Source: CAZQLE01 sp964593905 (GTDB taxonomy: Bacteria > Chloroflexota > Anaerolineae > Anaerolineales > Anaerolineaceae). Taken from it: 5,496 nt of DNA. The position numbers were made by a program, and so were the translations under genes. The stretch lies in NCBI GenBank assembly GCA_964593905.1, contig CAZQLE010000227.1, positions 1-5,496 on the forward strand, read 5' to 3'. This document shows, in pieces, positions 4,382 to 5,496 of this stretch (its first letter is position 1; each line of letters starts with the position of its first letter). The notes under the pieces are model-generated. The model saw nothing but the letters and a program-made list of their open reading frames with translations. It was not told where the DNA came from and ran no database searches.

Positions 4382-5494
4382 ATGAATTACGGTGAAATTC
4401 TCACAAAAGCCTGGAAAACCATCTGGAAGCACAAAATCCTCTGGCTGTTTGGCCTGCTGGCAAGCTGCGCACAGAGCCGCGGCGGGGGCGGTGGAGGCGG
4501 CGGCGGTGGTTCAAACGCCAATTTCAATTTCAACCAGGACCCTGGCAGTTTCCAACCGCCGAATGGATGGGAAAATTTCGGCCCCGGCATGGAACAATTT
4601 GGCCGCGAAATGGAACGCTTTTTCAACCAGCCTGAAAATATGGCCACCATCATTGCCATTATCATCGGCCTCATCTGCTTCTTTATGGTGCTGGGGCTGA
4701 TCTTCCTCGCCATTGGCACCATGGGCCGCATCGGTCTGGTGCGCGGCACTGTGCAGTCGGAAGAAGGCGCTGAAAAACTGTCCTTCGGTCAAATCTGGAA
4801 TGCCAGCAAGCCGTTCTTCTGGCGGGTGCTGGGCTTCTCCATCCTCTACAGCATCGCCACCGGCCTGCTCGGGCTGATCCTGGCCATTCCGGTGCTGCTG
4901 ATCACAGTGGTCACCCTGGGCTGTGGGCTGCTGTGTCTGATCCCGCTTCTGATCGCCTACGGCTGGCTGGTCAACCTGCTGATGGAACAGACCATCGTCG
5001 CCATTGTGGTTGAAGACAGCTCGATCACCGACGGCCTCAGCCGTGCCTGGAGTGTGATCCGCAATAATCTCGTGCACATGCTGGTGATCTCGCTGATCCT
5101 CTACATCGGTTCGCTGGTGATCGGTTTCCTCATCGCCCTGCCGTTCATCGGCGCGGTCATCCCGCTGGTGGTGGGCGCGATTAACGGTGCCGAAAATGCC
5201 CTGCGCACCGGCGCGGTGGTCACCATTGCCATCCTGTGCCTGCTTACCCCGCTGGCCATGCTGGTCGGGGCCATGTTGAGCGCTTACCTGGGCGTGGCAT
5301 GGACACTGGTCTACCGCACCTTGAGCGGCAAGACCCCCGCCAGCCCGGTTGTTGCAGCCCCGCTGCCGGTCGAGCCGATCCTGCCGCTGGATACGGTAAA
5401 ACCGGCCGAGGTGGAAACCCCGTCAAGCGATGTCTGGACGACCGAACCGCCCGAAACCGAGAAAAAAGAAAACGACCTGCCCGGTTCCTTCTAA
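4382..5494 (+). CDS. Multi-spanning membrane protein with poly-glycine loop, function unknown
   Basis: This 370-residue protein is complete; AAAAGGAG (4368-4375) lies 6 bases before the ATG. A Lys-rich start (WKTIWKHK, 11-18) leads into a short hydrophobic segment (19-30). A low-complexity, probably disordered loop follows: ten Gly (34-43), then Asn/Phe- and Pro-rich sequence to about 87. Hydrophobic segments then lie near 88-114, 147-176, 178-206, 230-268 (perhaps two) and 277-310. The tail (315-370) is Pro/Glu/Thr-rich and hydrophilic. The pattern 'IVVEDSSITDGLSRAWSVIRNN' spread over 208-229, an acidic turn, then a Leu-Ser-Arg-Ala-Trp helix before a membrane segment, resembles membrane domains like those fused to some glycerophosphodiesterases or of the YciC type. 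This is a weak recollection and no enzyme motif is visible. LASC (26-29) also fits a lipobox. It appears to be a single-gene unit. Confidence 0.88.
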   Translation: MNYGEILTKAWKTIWKHKILWLFGLLASCAQSRGGGGGGGGGGSNANFNFNQDPGSFQPPNGWENFGPGMEQFGREMERFFNQPENMATIIAIIIGLICFFMVLGLIFLAIGTMGRIGLVRGTVQSEEGAEKLSFGQIWNASKPFFWRVLGFSILYSIATGLLGLILAIPVLLITVVTLGCGLLCLIPLLIAYGWLVNLLMEQTIVAIVVEDSSITDGLSRAWSVIRNNLVHMLVISLILYIGSLVIGFLIALPFIGAVIPLVVGAINGAENALRTGAVVTIAILCLLTPLAMLVGAMLSAYLGVAWTLVYRTLSGKTPASPVVAAPLPVEPILPLDTVKPAEVETPSSDVWTTEPPETEKKENDLPGSF

Positions 5495-5496
5495 CC

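Noticed and set aside
4036..4383. Open frames across the 4036-4383 repeat region on both strands
   Set aside because: They are translations of palindromic repeat sequence, overlap each other and lack ribosome-binding sites.

Overview
The window reads as ordinary bacterial chromosome with high GC (estimated by eye at about 60%) and strong Shine-Dalgarno sites. Gene style, two degenerate palindromic intergenic repeats and the character of the last membrane protein would fit a Chloroflexota (Anaerolineae-like) genome. That assignment is inference and no marker gene settles it.

Left part, minus strand (1-1474): three co-oriented genes, transcribed cupin -> GNAT N-acetyltransferase -> metallo-beta-lactamase-fold hydrolase. 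The gaps are 4 bp and 40 bp, so they look like one operon. The hydrolase runs off the left edge. The operon has a good extended -10 promoter candidate about 185 bp upstream of the cupin, and the leader between them holds an 11-bp perfect inverted repeat enclosing a second 7-bp one.

Middle, plus strand (1842-3981): a compact two-gene guanine-nucleotide operon. xpt encodes xanthine phosphoribosyltransferase and guaA encodes glutamine-hydrolysing GMP synthase, 7 bp apart. Together they take xanthine to XMP and XMP to GMP, bypassing IMP dehydrogenase. No recognisable purine riboswitch precedes xpt; a perfect 15-base hairpin/palindrome (1789-1803) lies just upstream. A textbook hairpin terminator (4003-4037) closes the operon.

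Right part (3982-5494): a 400-bp intergenic stretch carries the terminator, a small GC-rich hairpin, and a 131-bp element with imperfect terminal inverted repeats of the TGTCATTCTGAGC...GAAGAATCCC type. It also holds an inverted repeat next to a perfect TATAAT box. The box drives, or could drive, a gene for a 370-residue multi-spanning membrane protein with a ten-glycine tract after its first hydrophobic segment. This is the least understood gene here.

No clearly new system is evident. The best leads are the two structured intergenic elements, the possible regulatory palindrome before xpt-guaA, and the Gly-rich membrane protein.
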